Source: Leptolyngbya sp. NIES-2104 (GTDB taxonomy: Bacteria > Cyanobacteriota > Cyanobacteriia > Leptolyngbyales > Leptolyngbyaceae). From it: a stretch of DNA of 64,000 bases. Each line of letters starts with the position of its first letter. Position 1 is the stretch's first letter. Of the stretch, positions 36,456 through 45,140 are shown piece by piece. The notes beneath the pieces are model-generated. The model saw only the letters and a program-made list of their open reading frames with translations, made no database searches and was not told the origin of the DNA. A program made the position numbers and the translations under genes. The DNA is taken from positions 3,348,001 to 3,412,000 of the forward strand of contig NZ_BBWW01000001.1 of NCBI RefSeq assembly GCF_001485215.1, given 5' to 3'.

Positions 36456-37598
36456 ATGATTCTTAGCAAGAGAGTTCAATTTTGGATTCTGATTGTTCTT
36501 GCGTTCGTGATTTCTCTGCTTTGGAGCTTCTATCAGTCTCAGTTGATTTATCCAGCAAATGCGGCTGTACAATCGATTCCAGCATTGGCACGAGGAATTG
36601 GATTATCCTGCTGGTTGTCGATGCCACCGGATCAAGATTTCTCGAAAGAACATTTAGATAGCTGGGTGACGGAAAAAGATTTTAAGCGGTTTGCAGATTG
36701 GGGATTGACTCATGTGCGATTACCGATCGAGCCTGAATTTTTACAGTTCAAAAGTGCACGATCCGAGCTAATTGAGAACCATATTGCTTATGTCGATCGA
36801 GCAATTCAATGGTCAAAAAAATACAATCTCGCGATCATTCTCGATATTCATCCGCTAGTACCGCTGAAGTTACAAGCAGGAACTCAATCGGATGACTACG
36901 ATCGCTTAAAACAGCTTTGGATTGCTTTAGCAAAACGCTATCGGACTCAATCGAATGCTGTGTTTTACGAACTGTTGAATGAGCCGCAGCTTGAAAGTGT
37001 TTCAACTTGGAGAAGCATTGCTCAAGGGCTAGTGAATCAAATTCGATCGATAGATACTGAACATTCGATTATTGTTTCTGGTCACTATGCTGGAGCGCAT
37101 GACTATGAGACAATGACACCGATTCAAGGCGACAAACTCATTTACACATTCCACTTTTACGAACCCATTTCGTTTACACATCAAAGTTCAGGCTGGATTG
37201 GTGGATTTGCAAAACTGCGAGATTTACCCTATCCATTCGAGCAACAGAAATTCGCGGCGGCGAAAGCGAGATCGGGATTTGATTCTGAAACTATTCGATT
37301 GCTCAATGCTTATCAATCAGAGCGATTCGATAAGCAAAAAGTCGAATCAAAGCTGCGTCCGGTGTTGAAATTTCGATCGCGCTACAACGTTCCGATTTAC
37401 TGTGGTGAGTTTGGTGTGAACCGAGATGCGCCCATGCCCGATCGAGCAAATTGGAATCGTGATGTGATTGAAATGCTGCAACGCTATCAGTTTGAGTATG
37501 CGTTTTGGGAATATCGCGGGAGCTTTGGACTGATGTCCTTTGACTCGACTGCGATTGATCCGGCGATGTTAGATGCGATCGGGTTTCGACGAAGTTAG
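36456..37598 (+). CDS. Exported GH5-family glycoside hydrolase
   Basis: The 380-residue protein has an N-terminal membrane or signal segment (about 8-24, WILIVLAFVISLLWSF) and a TIM-barrel fold of family 5 (cellulase-like): ARGIGLSCW, HVRLPIEPEF, AIILDIHP, the acid/base Glu176 in ELLNEPQ, HFYEPISFTHQ, and the nucleophile Glu318 in IYCGEFGVN. Family 5 acts on beta-glucans or beta-mannans. Within a Wzx/Wzy-type locus it may trim or release the polymer. ATG 36456 is preferred to an upstream TTG. Confidence 0.85.
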   Translation: MILSKRVQFWILIVLAFVISLLWSFYQSQLIYPANAAVQSIPALARGIGLSCWLSMPPDQDFSKEHLDSWVTEKDFKRFADWGLTHVRLPIEPEFLQFKSARSELIENHIAYVDRAIQWSKKYNLAIILDIHPLVPLKLQAGTQSDDYDRLKQLWIALAKRYRTQSNAVFYELLNEPQLESVSTWRSIAQGLVNQIRSIDTEHSIIVSGHYAGAHDYETMTPIQGDKLIYTFHFYEPISFTHQSSGWIGGFAKLRDLPYPFEQQKFAAAKARSGFDSETIRLLNAYQSERFDKQKVESKLRPVLKFRSRYNVPIYCGEFGVNRDAPMPDRANWNRDVIEMLQRYQFEYAFWEYRGSFGLMSFDSTAIDPAMLDAIGFRRS

Positions 37599-37641
37599 GA
37601 GACTGCTTGAAACGTATAGTCACTTCGCTGCGTTGTACTCT

Positions 37642-37768
37642 CGCCCTGAAATGAATTTCGGGCTAATCGACGAAAGTCTACTTCAGTAGACTAAGAGCAA
37701 GCTTCAAGTTCTTAGTCCATTTTTAATGGACTTGCGCCGATTAGCCCGAAATTCTATTTCAGGGCGGG
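37642..37768. repeat. Dispersed palindromic repeat, copy 4 (inverted orientation)
   Basis: The arms CGCCCTGAAATGAATTTCGG and GAAATTCTATTTCAGGGCG belong to the GAAATGAA subfamily. The two internal boxes come in the opposite order from copies 1 and 5 (AGTCTACTTCAGTAGACT first), so the element is inserted the other way round. Confidence 0.8.
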
Positions 37769-38042
37769 CTGTAGCTACCAACAAAGATTGCTCAAACATT
37801 TTCTTGAAATGTCGTAATATTAAGAAATCGTGAATCTATGTAAATCTGTACGGCTTTAGATAGAGAATGCAGAAGAAAGAAGCAGAGACGAGAAAAGCTA
37901 GGCACTGAGTATTGGGTTTCGGTTGGTTGGGTTTCTAAATTGCTTTTCCAGAGTAGGTCTCGTTAGAGTTTCAGAAATTTTTGACTGATAGTTTTAGGCT
38001 CAATAGAGTCTGTATCAGTTCTTTGCTCAAAGGTGTGTTCCT
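37769..38042. other. Intergenic region upstream of the GT2 gene
   Basis: No gene is seen. It holds the outer flank of repeat copy 4 (TTGCTCAAACATTTT) and the candidate promoter listed separately. Confidence 0.4.
37981..38009 (+). promoter_or_regulatory. Candidate sigma-70-type promoter of the GT2 gene
   Basis: TTGACT, a 17-nt spacer and TAGAGT lie 34 bp before the GT2 start codon. The spacing is ideal and both boxes are close to consensus. Confidence 0.5.
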
Positions 38043-39161
38043 ATGCAAGAACGAATCTCACCTGTGCGATCGACACGGCACATTTCCTCGATCCTCGCTG
38101 GGTCAAATCTCGATCGGAAACCGTTTGTGTCTTTGATTGCACCCGCCTACAATGAAGCCCTGATTTTGCAGGATAATCTTTCATTGTTGTGCGACTATAT
38201 GCGATCGCTAGAGTCGGACTATGACTGGGAGATTGTCATCGTGAATGATGGCAGTCGCGACGAAACGGGCTGGTTAGCACAGGAATTTGCTCAATCTCGA
38301 TCGAATGTTCGAGTGTTGCACCATCGCGTCAATCGGGGACTCGGACAAGCCCTGAGAACGGGATTTAGTGGTGCTCAAGGCGATTACATTGTCGTAGTAG
38401 ATCTTGATCTAAGCTATGCACCCGAACATATCGGAGTGCTGCTGAAAAAGATTCAGGACACGCAAGCAGGAGTCGTCGTTGCTTCCCCTTATATGACGGG
38501 CGGAGCAGTCTCGAATGTTCCCTGGCTGCGACGAGTGTTAAGCGTTTGGGCAAATCGATTTTTGTCGATCGCGGCGAAACGTAACTTAGCCACCTTAACC
38601 GGAATGGTGCGGGTGTACGATGCGGAATTTCTGCGATCGCTCAATCTGCGATCGGACGGTATGGAAATCAATCCAGAAGTCATTCACAAAGCGTTTTTGC
38701 TCAGAACCCGCGTCGAGGAAGTGCCCGCTCATCTTAACTGGAGAACACAGAAGAGCCAGCCGAAACAGAAACAACGTCGATCGAGCCTCAGTTCGAGCGC
38801 AAAACTAATGCGGCATACTTGGGACATTTTCTTCTCAGGTTTCCTGCTGCGTCCAGTGATGTTCTTCATTCTTCCGAGTTTGTTGTTTTTTGCAATGTCG
38901 CTTTATGCCAATGCGTGGGTGTTAATCCATTGCTGGACAAACTATCAACGCCTTGCCCAACAGGTACGATTTCCAGATGCAACCGAAGCAGTCGCGATCG
39001 CATTTCAGCAAGCCCCACATACTTTCTTTATTGGCGGAACAACCTTAGTGTTAGCAATTCAGCTTTTTAGTTTAGGTGTGTTGTCTGCACAAAACAAAAG
39101 CTATTTTGAAGAGCTTTTCTATTTAGGAACCGCAATTTACAAGCGCAACCAAGACCGTTGA
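38043..39161 (+). CDS. Membrane-bound family 2 glycosyltransferase
   Basis: The 372-residue GT-A enzyme is like dolichol/polyprenyl-phosphate sugar synthases: SLIAPAYNEALILQDNL, IVIVNDGSRDET, NRGLGQALRTGF and the metal-binding DLDLSYAP. Two hydrophobic segments follow in the C-terminal third (about 273-300 and 328-350), so it is anchored in the membrane. It may charge polyprenyl phosphate with a sugar. GTGTG before the ATG is a weak ribosome-binding site. Confidence 0.8.
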   Translation: MQERISPVRSTRHISSILAGSNLDRKPFVSLIAPAYNEALILQDNLSLLCDYMRSLESDYDWEIVIVNDGSRDETGWLAQEFAQSRSNVRVLHHRVNRGLGQALRTGFSGAQGDYIVVVDLDLSYAPEHIGVLLKKIQDTQAGVVVASPYMTGGAVSNVPWLRRVLSVWANRFLSIAAKRNLATLTGMVRVYDAEFLRSLNLRSDGMEINPEVIHKAFLLRTRVEEVPAHLNWRTQKSQPKQKQRRSSLSSSAKLMRHTWDIFFSGFLLRPVMFFILPSLLFFAMSLYANAWVLIHCWTNYQRLAQQVRFPDATEAVAIAFQQAPHTFFIGGTTLVLAIQLFSLGVLSAQNKSYFEELFYLGTAIYKRNQDR

Positions 39162-39282
39162 TTGTGATTTACGTGCAAACAGCCCCTCGTTTGCATTGAA
39201 GAAGTTCTACAGTTCCAAGGTTGAGCAAACCTTCTCAGTGGGTCTGAGTCCACGGAATTGCTTGCAGTGTTAGGAGAAAATC

Positions 39283-40500
39283 ATGGTACAAGCACCCAGA
39301 CAAACAGTTCGGTTAGAGTTACCTTCGGATCAAAATGCAAGCGGTCGGACGCTCGGCGAAGAAGAAATCGCATTGGTTGCAGAAGCGATTCGGAGCGGAA
39401 CATTAACCAGCACCAAAGGAACGTTTGTGAAAACTTTGGAGCAGCGCTTTGCAGAAATGCTCGGTGTGAAGTATGCGTATGCGTGCTCTTCGGGATCAGG
39501 AGCCGTTCATACTGCGATCGCGGCAATCGATCCTGAACCCGGTGATGAAATTATCACGACTTCAATCACGGACATGGGCGCACTGACTCCAATCCTGTAC
39601 CAAGGTGCAATTCCGGTGTTTGCTGATGTCGATCCGAAAACTTGGAACGTCACCGCAGAAACGATCGAGAAATGTATTAGCGATCGTACAAAAGCCATCA
39701 TTGTGACGCACTTGTTCGGTAATCCTTGTGACATGACCGCAATCATGGAACTAGCAAATGCTCGTGGTATTCCGGTGATTGAGGATTGTGCTCAGGCGTT
39801 TTTAGCCACTCACGCAGATCAGCCTGTGGGCACGATCGGATCAGTCGGATGCTTTAGTTTGCAGCAGGGAAAGCACATCACGACGGGTGAAGGTGGCATT
39901 GTTACGACGAACGATGAAGCTTTGGCGCGTCGGATGTTCTTGTTTATCAATAAAGCATTTGGCTATGGCGATCCGAACCCAGATCACTATTTTATTGCAT
40001 TGAATGGGCGGATGTGTGAGCTTCAAGGAGCGGTTGCAGTCGCGCAATTGTCGAAGCTGTGGGGCTGTGTGGAACATCGTCGGCTCGCAGCGAAAAAGAT
40101 GACTCAGAAGCTGCAAGGAATTGCAGGAATTGAGACTCCGTATCATGACGATCGCAATACGCACGTGTACTGGAAGTATTGTTTGCGGGTGGATAGCTCG
40201 ATCGTGCTCGATGGTGCGGTGGGACTGGCGAAGAAGCTGAAGGAGAGAGGCATTTTTTCGGCTCCGCGCTACATTCAGAAGCCTGCATTTCAGTGCATGA
40301 TTTTTGAGCAGCAGCGGACGTTTGGCAATTCTCGTTTTCCGTTTACGCTGGCGCGTCCTGAAGCGGTAGATTACACGCCCTCGAAATTTCCGGGAACGTT
40401 TGCGGGATTGGAGGCGGTGTTGGTGCTGCCTTGGAATGAAGCGTACACGGATGAGCACATCGATTACATTGCAAATGCGATTCGGGAAGCGTTGGTGTAA
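39283..40500 (+). CDS. DegT/DnrJ/EryC1/StrS sugar aminotransferase
   Basis: The 405-residue PLP enzyme has the family hallmarks: AYACSSGSGAVHTAIAAI, GDEIITTSITDMG, VIEDCAQAFLA and the Schiff-base Lys197 in LQQGKHITTGEGG. It would transfer an amino group from glutamate to a keto-sugar nucleotide. Together with the downstream Gfo/Idh/MocA dehydrogenase and hexapeptide acetyltransferase it resembles WbpE in the WbpB-WbpE-WbpD route to a 3-acetamido sugar. A repeat copy separates it from those two genes. Other 3- or 4-keto-sugars are possible substrates. Confidence 0.85.
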   Translation: MVQAPRQTVRLELPSDQNASGRTLGEEEIALVAEAIRSGTLTSTKGTFVKTLEQRFAEMLGVKYAYACSSGSGAVHTAIAAIDPEPGDEIITTSITDMGALTPILYQGAIPVFADVDPKTWNVTAETIEKCISDRTKAIIVTHLFGNPCDMTAIMELANARGIPVIEDCAQAFLATHADQPVGTIGSVGCFSLQQGKHITTGEGGIVTTNDEALARRMFLFINKAFGYGDPNPDHYFIALNGRMCELQGAVAVAQLSKLWGCVEHRRLAAKKMTQKLQGIAGIETPYHDDRNTHVYWKYCLRVDSSIVLDGAVGLAKKLKERGIFSAPRYIQKPAFQCMIFEQQRTFGNSRFPFTLARPEAVDYTPSKFPGTFAGLEAVLVLPWNEAYTDEHIDYIANAIREALV

Positions 40501-40505
40501 GAGGA

Positions 40506-40702
40506 TGTTTGACAAGTTGTCGTTCGTTGCAACGTCCCGCCCTGAAATGAATTTCGGGCTAATCGGCGCAAGTCCATTGAAATGGACTAAGAACTTGAAA
40601 ATAGCTCCTAGTCTACTTCAGTAGACTTTCCACGGTTAGCCCGAAATTTATTTCAGGGCGGGAGGCAATCGAAGCGAAGAAACTTTTTATACTTTTCAAA
40701 CA
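40506..40702. repeat. Dispersed palindromic repeat, copy 5 (full-length form)
   Basis: The core arms at 40536-40562 and 40635-40661 match at 26 of 27 positions. Boxes are AGTCCATTGAAATGGACT and AGTCTACTTCAGTAGACT. Outer ends TGTTTGACAAGTT and ACTTTTCAAACA match those of copy 1; total length 197 bp against 198. Confidence 0.85.
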
Positions 40703-40711
40703 CCCTCTAAG

Positions 40712-40759
40712 ACCCTCACCCCCGACCCCTCTCCCCAGGGGGAGCAAGAAGATTTTTTT
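40712..40759. repeat. CCCTCACCCC-type short repeat with hairpin
   Basis: ACCCTCACCCCCGACCCCTC is a motif seen between genes in many cyanobacteria. It runs into CTCCCC-AG-GGGGAG, a perfect 6-bp hairpin at 40731-40744, and then a T-run at 40753. It might attenuate transcription between the aminotransferase and dehydrogenase genes. Confidence 0.4.
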
Positions 40760-40778
40760 AGCTGTGAAATAGGTGGCA

Positions 40779-41837
40779 ATGATGAACAAGCTTAAGTTTG
40801 GATTGATTGGAGCAGGTGGAATTGCTCAGTCATACGCGCAGGCATTTGAACAATGCCAGACGGCGGAATTGGTTGCAGTGGTTGATGTTCGGATCGAGGC
40901 GGCGCAAGCGTTGGCGGAGAGATTGAACTGTCAGAGCTTCAACAGCTATCAGACAATGGCTGAAAGCATTGAGTTGGATGCGGTGATTGTTTGTACGCCT
41001 CCGGTGACACATCGAGACATCGCGGTTTATTTCTTAGAGCGGCGCGTGAATGTGCTGTGTGAAAAACCGTTGAGCGTCGATGTGAAAAGCGCGATCGAGA
41101 TGGTAGAAACCGCTGCCAAACACGGTGTGATCCTGACAATGGCTTCTAAATTCCGCTATGTCGAAGATGTGATTCGGGCGAAAAGCTTAGTCATGTCTGG
41201 CATTCTCGGTGAGATTGTTTTGTTTGAGAATGCGTTTACTTCACGGGTAGACATGGCTTCTCGGTGGAACTCGAACCCTGCGATTAGTGGTGGTGGTGTG
41301 TTAATTGATAACGGAACACACTCGATCGACATTATGCGCTACTTCCTCGGTTCACTCGCTGAAGTTCAAGTGATCGAAGGCAAACGGATTCAAAGCTTGG
41401 CGGTCGAAGATACTGTCCGAATCTTTGCCAAGAGTGCTAGTGGTGTGGTTGGTAACGTGGATCTGTCCTGGAGCATCAATAAAGAGCTAGATAGCTACAT
41501 TCGGATCTATGGCTCACAGGGGACGATCTCGATCGGCTGGAAAGAGTCGAAGTATCGCCAGTCTTCTAGTCCCGAATGGATCAAGTTCGGAAACGGCTAC
41601 AATAAAGTTCAAGCTTTTACGAGTCAGATCGAGAACTTTTCAAAAGCAATCTTAGGACAAGAAATTCTCTTGATCACGCCTCAAGACAGCATTGCATCAG
41701 TGGAAGTGATCGAAGCAGCTTACAAGTCGATGAATCGAACGCAGTGGACAGATGTATCTTACGAATCGCTGACACTGCTTGGATTTGCAACTTCACCGAC
41801 AAATGGCGATCGCGCTTTTGCCACCACTAGAAAGTAA
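40779..41837 (+). CDS. Gfo/Idh/MocA-family sugar dehydrogenase
   Basis: The 352-residue oxidoreductase has an N-terminal NAD(P)-binding fold (FGLIGAGGIAQSYAQAF, then VVDVRIEAAQALA), the conserved catalytic-loop motif CEKPLSVDV, and SGGGVLIDNGTHSIDIMRYFLG with the His/Asp region. WbpB-like enzymes of this family oxidise the 3-position of UDP-sugar acids. AGGTGG 5 nt before ATG 40779 supports the start; GTG 40773 is an alternative. It is 3 bp upstream of the acetyltransferase gene and surely co-transcribed with it. Confidence 0.85.
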   Translation: MMNKLKFGLIGAGGIAQSYAQAFEQCQTAELVAVVDVRIEAAQALAERLNCQSFNSYQTMAESIELDAVIVCTPPVTHRDIAVYFLERRVNVLCEKPLSVDVKSAIEMVETAAKHGVILTMASKFRYVEDVIRAKSLVMSGILGEIVLFENAFTSRVDMASRWNSNPAISGGGVLIDNGTHSIDIMRYFLGSLAEVQVIEGKRIQSLAVEDTVRIFAKSASGVVGNVDLSWSINKELDSYIRIYGSQGTISIGWKESKYRQSSSPEWIKFGNGYNKVQAFTSQIENFSKAILGQEILLITPQDSIASVEVIEAAYKSMNRTQWTDVSYESLTLLGFATSPTNGDRAFATTRK

Positions 41838-41840
41838 GTC

Positions 41841-42479
41841 ATGAATTTACCTGTGAATCAGATCAAGGTTCATCCGACTGCAATCATTGAATCGGATGTG
41901 TTGATCGGTGATCGCACTTCGATTTGGGACAATGTGCACATTCGATTTGGGACTCGTATCGGTGAAGAGTGCATCATCGGCGAAAAGACGTATGTTGCTT
42001 ATGGGGTTCAGATTGGCGATCGCGTCAAGATCAATGCGTTTGTGTACATCTGCAATGCGGTCACGATCGAAGATGGGGTCATGATCAGTGCGGGAACGGT
42101 GTTTACTAACGATCGTTTTCCGAGAGCCACGACTGTTGATCTTAAACAGTTGCGCCCTTCTGATCCCGATGAACATACCTTACCGACTCTCGTTCGAGAA
42201 GGAGCAACGATCGGAGCAAATTGCACGATCGGAAATGATTTAGCGATCGGGCGGTTTGCGATGATCGGAATGGGATCGCTGGTAACGAAATCGATTCCGG
42301 ACTTTCATTTAGCGATCGGGCATCCTGCAAAATCTGTGGGCTGTGTGTGTCGTTGTGGTCAGTTGCTGACTCGATTTCCGGCTGACGTGAAAAGCTTTAG
42401 TGCTGATCTCGATTGTCCTGCTTGCGGCTTACAGTACACCGTTCGCGAAGGGGTTGTTACAGAATTAACTCCGCCGTAA
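41841..42479 (+). CDS. Hexapeptide N-acetyltransferase (WbpD/WlbB-like) with zinc ribbon
   Basis: The 212-residue protein is a left-handed beta-helix acyltransferase: repeated hexapeptides such as IESDVLIGDRTSIW, GEECIIGEKTYVAYGVQIGD and GATIGANCTIGNDLAIG, with NDRFPRA where WbpD-type enzymes bind sugar nucleotide. The C-terminal 50 residues add four cysteines (CVCRCG and CPACG), probably a zinc ribbon, which WbpD lacks. It would acetylate a 3-amino sugar nucleotide made by the neighbouring aminotransferase and dehydrogenase. Acceptor identity is inference. Confidence 0.8.
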   Translation: MNLPVNQIKVHPTAIIESDVLIGDRTSIWDNVHIRFGTRIGEECIIGEKTYVAYGVQIGDRVKINAFVYICNAVTIEDGVMISAGTVFTNDRFPRATTVDLKQLRPSDPDEHTLPTLVREGATIGANCTIGNDLAIGRFAMIGMGSLVTKSIPDFHLAIGHPAKSVGCVCRCGQLLTRFPADVKSFSADLDCPACGLQYTVREGVVTELTPP

Positions 42480-42528
42480 TGCTCTTTTATCTGGGGTGTG
42501 TTCTAAAGGCTTTTCACTGTGTTGTTCA

Positions 42529-42658
42529 CCCGCCCCCGGAATGGAATTCGGGCTAACAGAACGAAGTCCACTGAAGGGGACTAAAAGCCAATTGCAATCT
42601 CCTCAGTCCGTTAAAACGGACTTCGCACCATTAGCCCCGAATTCTATTCCGGGGCGGG
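42529..42658. repeat. Dispersed palindromic repeat, copy 6 (GGAATGG subfamily)
   Basis: Boxes are AGTCCACTGAAGGGGACT and AGTCCGTTAAAACGGACT; the latter differs from the other copies but keeps perfect pairing. It lies between the acetyltransferase and oxidoreductase genes. Confidence 0.8.
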
Positions 42659-42726
42659 ACTGCAACGAAGCGCGAAGCTCTAACACCCTAGTCTCATTCA
42701 CTCACCTATCTTCCCGTTAGTTCTTT

Positions 42727-44085
42727 ATGTCAGTAAAACGCTTCGCAGCAGGATCAACTCAACGATATGCCATTGTTGGCGGCGGAATTCTTGGAATGAC
42801 GTTAGCACTCCGACTGGCTCAGCAAGGTCATTCTGTCACCTTGTTTGAAAGTGCACATCAATTTGGTGGGCTTGCGAGTGCTTGGAGACTGGGAAACATT
42901 CTCTGGGATCGGCACTATCATGTGACTTTGCTGTCTGATACTCATATGCGATCGCTGCTGACCGAACTCGGTTTAGAGCAGGAGATGAAGTGGGTTGAGA
43001 CGAAAACGGGTTTCTTCACCGATGGCAAACTGTATTCCATGTCAAACACATTGGAGTTTCTCAGTTTTCCAGCTTTGGGATTGATTGATAAGCTGAGATT
43101 GGGGTTTACGATTTGGTACGCCTCGAAAGTTAAGAACTGGAAGAAGCTTGAACAGATTCCGGTGTCTACTTGGTTGAGAAGGCTATCGGGCGATCGCACA
43201 TTTGAAAAAATTTGGCTGCCATTACTGCGATCGAAGCTTGGTGAGAACTATCAAATTGCTTCGGCTTCATTCATTTGGGCAATCATTGCGCGAATGTATG
43301 CGGCGCGGCGAACGGGTTTGAAAAAAGAAATGTTCGGTTATCTACCTGGGGGCTATGCTCGATTGTTAGCTCGGTTTGTTGAGGTACTGTCTGAACACCA
43401 GGTCGAGATGAAGGTCGGACACAGAGTAAGCCAAGTGATTCAAAGAAACGGCAAGGTAAAGCTTGAGTTTACGAACGGACACACCGAATACTTTGATCAA
43501 GCGGTGCTGACAATGGCATCCTCGATCGCGGCTCAAGTCTGTCAAGGGTTGACTCAATCGGAATACGATCGACATCGTGACATCGAGTATCAAGGCATCA
43601 TTTGTGCTTCATTGCTGCTGAAAAAACCTTTAGCAAACTACTATGTGACGAACATTACTGATTCCTGGATTCCGTTTACGGGTGTGATTGAAATGTCCGC
43701 TTTAGTGGATAAATCGGAGTTTGATCAGCGATCGCTCGTTTATCTTCCGAAGTATGTTTCCACAACTGATCCTGCTTTTGAAATGTCTGATGAGCAGATC
43801 AAAGAAGAGTTCATCCAAACACTCGTCTTAATGTATCCGAACTTCGATCGCAATAATGTTCTAGCGTTCCGAGTGTCGCGAGTTCGGCAAGTGTTTGCAA
43901 TCTCAACCTTGAACTATTCGGAAAAGTTGCCACCGATGCACACTTCGCTTTCAGGAGTGCATATCATCAATTCGGCTCACATTCTGAATGGAACCTTGAA
44001 CGTGAATGAAACGGTGCTACTGGCAGAACGAGCAGCAGCAGAACTATCGACGCGATCGCGACACTCGAATCTGGTCAATGCGTGA
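42727..44085 (+). CDS. NAD(P)/FAD-dependent oxidoreductase (amine-oxidase/PPOX-like)
   Basis: The 452-residue flavoprotein has the dinucleotide-binding motif AIVGGGILGMTLALRLAQQG and then FESAHQFGGLASAW, the FAD-binding arrangement of the protoporphyrinogen-oxidase/UDP-galactopyranose-mutase group. The C-terminal FAD contact is in VHIINSAHILNGTLNVNETVLL. Proteins of this type are frequent in bacterial polysaccharide loci, where the substrate is usually not known. A second member of the family lies at 48038. The stop overlaps the next gene. Confidence 0.75.
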   Translation: MSVKRFAAGSTQRYAIVGGGILGMTLALRLAQQGHSVTLFESAHQFGGLASAWRLGNILWDRHYHVTLLSDTHMRSLLTELGLEQEMKWVETKTGFFTDGKLYSMSNTLEFLSFPALGLIDKLRLGFTIWYASKVKNWKKLEQIPVSTWLRRLSGDRTFEKIWLPLLRSKLGENYQIASASFIWAIIARMYAARRTGLKKEMFGYLPGGYARLLARFVEVLSEHQVEMKVGHRVSQVIQRNGKVKLEFTNGHTEYFDQAVLTMASSIAAQVCQGLTQSEYDRHRDIEYQGIICASLLLKKPLANYYVTNITDSWIPFTGVIEMSALVDKSEFDQRSLVYLPKYVSTTDPAFEMSDEQIKEEFIQTLVLMYPNFDRNNVLAFRVSRVRQVFAISTLNYSEKLPPMHTSLSGVHIINSAHILNGTLNVNETVLLAERAAAELSTRSRHSNLVNA

Positions 44086-45140
44086 CCGAGAAAAAGCCCA
44101 TGAAAGTCTTAGCCTATTTTCTGTACGGCAACGATCGAGAATATCTACAAGAGCTTGAATTTAGTGTTCTATCCGCGATGCGGTTTCTTCAAAATCAGGA
44201 TGATATTGTAATTCGATTGATTTGTGATTCTGATGATGTAGCAGTCCAGATCGAGAGACTGGTTTTTTCTCCTGAAGAGTTTGCAAGCTGGACACATGAT
44301 CGTACTTACTTTTTTCGTGGCAAAATTGGCGCGTTGCTCAAAGCGATCGATCATTATCAATGTCCAGTGATTTTGCTCGATACAGATACTTTTTTCACGG
44401 ATCATCCAGCGAAACTATTCGATCGCATTTCTCCTGTTCGATCGCTGATGCACCAGTACGAATCAACCTTGAGCGAATCGCCAGAACCCGGATGGAAAAA
44501 CATTCTTGAGCATAATACTCATGGCGTTACGCCCGGATCTCCGATGTATAACTCTGGTGTAATCGGGCTTGATCCAGCCAATTGGACTTTGCTTAAAGAT
44601 GCGTTTGAAATTCTCGATCGCTTGTACAACATCTCTCCGGTGTTCAATGTTGAACAGTTCGCAGTCGGAGCAGCACTCGCGCAGGAAACAACGATTTCGA
44701 CTTGTCCAGACGTAATCGAACATTACTGGGGAGCGCAAAAAGACTTTATTCGGGTACAGATTGCAAAAGCATTAGAGCACAATCAAGCAGAACGACTTTT
44801 AGCCCAGATTCCACCGTTTCAAAGTATTTATCCAAAAGTTAGAACATGCGATCGTATCTTCACAACGTTGTCTTATTTCAAACATTGGAACAATAACTAT
44901 CGTCGCGCTCTCCTTTCCTACCGAAGTGCCTTGTTTTATGCCGCAAAAGATATTGGATACGCGAATGCTTGGGCAAGCAACGCCCTGCAAGCCTTAAAAA
45001 TCTCGAATCATCGTTCTTATCAGGCTGATTTTCAGTGCTTCCGACAAGACTCGATCGAGACGCTCACCTGGCTCAGTCCAAGCGTGAAACGAGGCTGGCT
45101 CAGATTTTGGCAGCAGATGAACTCAGGAAAATTGCTATGA
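44082..45140 (+). CDS. Putative GT-A-fold glycosyltransferase
   Basis: The 352-residue protein is weakly recognisable as a nucleotide-diphospho-sugar transferase: KVLAYFLYGNDREYLQELEF as first strand-helix, then PVILLDTDTFFTDHP, a DxD metal-binding motif, and PMYNSGVIGLDPANW, the acceptor-side feature seen in GT8/GT77-type enzymes. The start could be GTG 44082, overlapping the previous stop, or ATG 44100 (MKVLAYF). It is coupled (ATGA) to the next gene. Family assignment is tentative. Confidence 0.6.
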   Translation: MTEKKPMKVLAYFLYGNDREYLQELEFSVLSAMRFLQNQDDIVIRLICDSDDVAVQIERLVFSPEEFASWTHDRTYFFRGKIGALLKAIDHYQCPVILLDTDTFFTDHPAKLFDRISPVRSLMHQYESTLSESPEPGWKNILEHNTHGVTPGSPMYNSGVIGLDPANWTLLKDAFEILDRLYNISPVFNVEQFAVGAALAQETTISTCPDVIEHYWGAQKDFIRVQIAKALEHNQAERLLAQIPPFQSIYPKVRTCDRIFTTLSYFKHWNNNYRRALLSYRSALFYAAKDIGYANAWASNALQALKISNHRSYQADFQCFRQDSIETLTWLSPSVKRGWLRFWQQMNSGKLL

